From assembly GCA_009930445.1 (NCBI GenBank), contig RZYD01000149.1, positions 1 through 6,092 of the forward strand: a DNA stretch of 6,092 nucleotides. The letters run 5' to 3'. A model generated the notes under the pieces. The model was given only the letters and a program-made list of their open reading frames with translations. It was not told where the DNA came from and ran no database searches. Below, piece after piece: positions 4,855-6,092 of this stretch. A program made the position numbers and the translations under genes. Within the stretch, counting starts at the first letter, position 1, and each line of letters begins with the position of its first letter. The DNA comes from Bacteroidia bacterium (GTDB taxonomy: Bacteria > Bacteroidota > Bacteroidia > Bacteroidales > BM520).

Positions 4855-6092
4855 ATGAAAAAAATTGATACATTAAGGCTTTCCTTGCCCATTGCAGTAA
4901 AAACGTTTTTCCTTGCCGTTTTGATCATTTCTGATTTTTCAGTATCCGGTCAAACACTACCTGAGTTAGATTGGTCAATAAATTACCCTGGCATCTACAC
5001 TGATCTTACAAGACAACTCATTTCAACCCGTGATGGTGGTTATATTATGGTTGGAGAAAGTGAATCATTCGGCCCCGGCATAATTTCAACTCTTTTAAAA
5101 AAATGTGACTCAACGGGAAATGAAGAATGGAGTAAATCCTATGGAGGAAGTGCGTTTGACCTTCCGACCGCAGTAATCGAAACCGCTGACAATGGATATC
5201 TTATCGCCACTTATACTACATCCTTTTTACCCGAAGGGACAAACATCCGCTTAATTAAGACAGATGTCATTGGAGATACAGTATGGACCCGGGTAATTCC
5301 CGAAAGCAATGGTTGTATCGTTGCTTTTGCCGGTTGTGTAGTGGAAACCCATGATAAGGGTTATTTGGTTGCAGGTTCAGGCTGGAAAGCTCCCAATTGC
5401 AATCAAATTATGCTGTTCAAGGTAAGCCAAGCAGGAGAGCCGGAGTGGCACAGCGAAATAGGTGGAAATTCGGATGATTACGGTGGATGCCTCCAAACAA
5501 CTATAGATGGAAACTTCATTCTTGCGGGTCATACTTTTAGTTTTGGAAGTGGCTTATGTGATGGATATCTGGTAAAATTTGATCAGAACGGAGAAGTTCT
5601 TTGGAGCAATGCTCTTGGAAGTACAAATTATGATTCGTTTCGCTTTGTGCGCCAAACATCTGATGGAGGGTATATTGCTGTTGGCTCAACACAATCGTTT
5701 GGCAAAGCTGAGCAAGGTTTTGTAGTAAAGACTGATTCATCAGGCCTGACAGAGTGGACAGCTGCACATGGCGGGGTTGGTAACGAAGGGTTTGAAGGAG
5801 TTATTGAAACATCGGTTCTGGATTACATTATTACAGGCTCAACAAATAGCTATGGAATTGGCTTGCATGATTTCTTCATTGTCAGGATAGATCAAAATGG
5901 AGAATTGACAGATATGGAAACCCATGGTGGTGAAGATGAAGATTTTGGTTCCACAATTGAATGGATACCTGGAAAAGGTTACATTGCGGGCGGATCCTAT
6001 TCCGGAGATCAATACCTGGATTTTTGGGCGTTATGTTTTAATTCCGATTCGCTCTCTACCCCAGTGAATCAGTTTCCGATGACTGCTTCATC
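4855..6092 (+). CDS. Exported propeller-like repeat protein, 3' end outside window
   Basis: The frame is open from the ATG at 4855 to the right edge (412 whole codons plus two bases), so the C-terminus is missing. Residues 1-32 form a rather long signal peptide (basic KKIDTLR, core FFLAVLIIS, cleavage near VSG-Q). The rest consists of about seven repeats of 51-55 residues. Each has a 'T-x-D-G-G-Y-I-x-x-G-S-T-x-S-F-G' strand pair (starts near 58, 110, 165, 216, 268, 319, 371), then 'V-K-x-D-x-x-G' and 'E-W-x-x-x-x-G-G' (W92, W144, W198, W250, W301). The sixth repeat has methionine (M354) near the tryptophan position. This is the pattern of secreted Bacteroidota proteins with propeller-like repeats that usually end in a T9SS sorting domain. 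The residues STPVNQFPMTAS at the edge look like the linker before such a domain, but it is not visible. No enzymatic motif is seen. Function is unknown; it is probably exported to the cell surface or medium. Confidence 0.88.
   Translation, partial: MKKIDTLRLSLPIAVKTFFLAVLIISDFSVSGQTLPELDWSINYPGIYTDLTRQLISTRDGGYIMVGESESFGPGIISTLLKKCDSTGNEEWSKSYGGSAFDLPTAVIETADNGYLIATYTTSFLPEGTNIRLIKTDVIGDTVWTRVIPESNGCIVAFAGCVVETHDKGYLVAGSGWKAPNCNQIMLFKVSQAGEPEWHSEIGGNSDDYGGCLQTTIDGNFILAGHTFSFGSGLCDGYLVKFDQNGEVLWSNALGSTNYDSFRFVRQTSDGGYIAVGSTQSFGKAEQGFVVKTDSSGLTEWTAAHGGVGNEGFEGVIETSVLDYIITGSTNSYGIGLHDFFIVRIDQNGELTDMETHGGEDEDFGSTIEWIPGKGYIAGGSYSGDQYLDFWALCFNSDSLSTPVNQFPMTAS

Noticed and set aside
5537..5767. Minus-strand 76-codon frame opposite the repeat protein
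   Set aside because: It is antisense to two clear repeats of the plus-strand protein and has low-complexity composition.

Overview
The window looks like chromosomal DNA from a member of the Bacteroidota. Three independent signs point there. The protein at 1076-2503 ends in a type IX secretion (T9SS) type A sorting domain. The promoters follow the Bacteroidota primary-sigma pattern (TTTG, about 20 bp, TAnnTTTG). Start codons are preceded by A/T-rich leaders rather than strong Shine-Dalgarno sites. Nothing in the sequence fixes the genus. No rRNA, tRNA, CRISPR array, transposase or phage gene was found.

Left block (1-2503, minus strand): two genes 12 bp apart. The upstream gene encodes a 475-residue exported protein with a PKD-like domain and a T9SS sorting domain. 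The downstream gene encodes an exported PQQ-type beta-propeller whose 3' end lies beyond the left edge. They are probably co-transcribed and both act outside the cytoplasm.

Middle block (2612-3546, minus strand): a compact redox cluster in the order thioredoxin, two-helix membrane protein of the DUF6132 type, small ferredoxin. It ends in a hairpin plus T-tract terminator that separates it from the left block. The ferredoxin has seven of the eight expected cluster cysteines. The membrane protein carries a Cys-x4-Cys motif between its helices. Thioredoxin, membrane cysteine pair and Fe-S protein side by side suggest a small thiol/electron-transfer module of unknown substrate; this is the most interesting part of the window.

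Divergent spacer (3547-3804): AT-rich, with a near-perfect promoter for the rightward gene, a weaker one for thioredoxin, a 14-bp tandem repeat and several small dyads.

Right block (3805-6092, plus strand): a 156-residue lipoprotein with a GldH-like layout (a tentative call), then 579 bp without a supported gene, then the first 412 codons of an exported protein made of about seven 52-residue propeller-like repeats. That last gene runs off the right edge and is a likely T9SS cargo, although its C-terminus is not visible.
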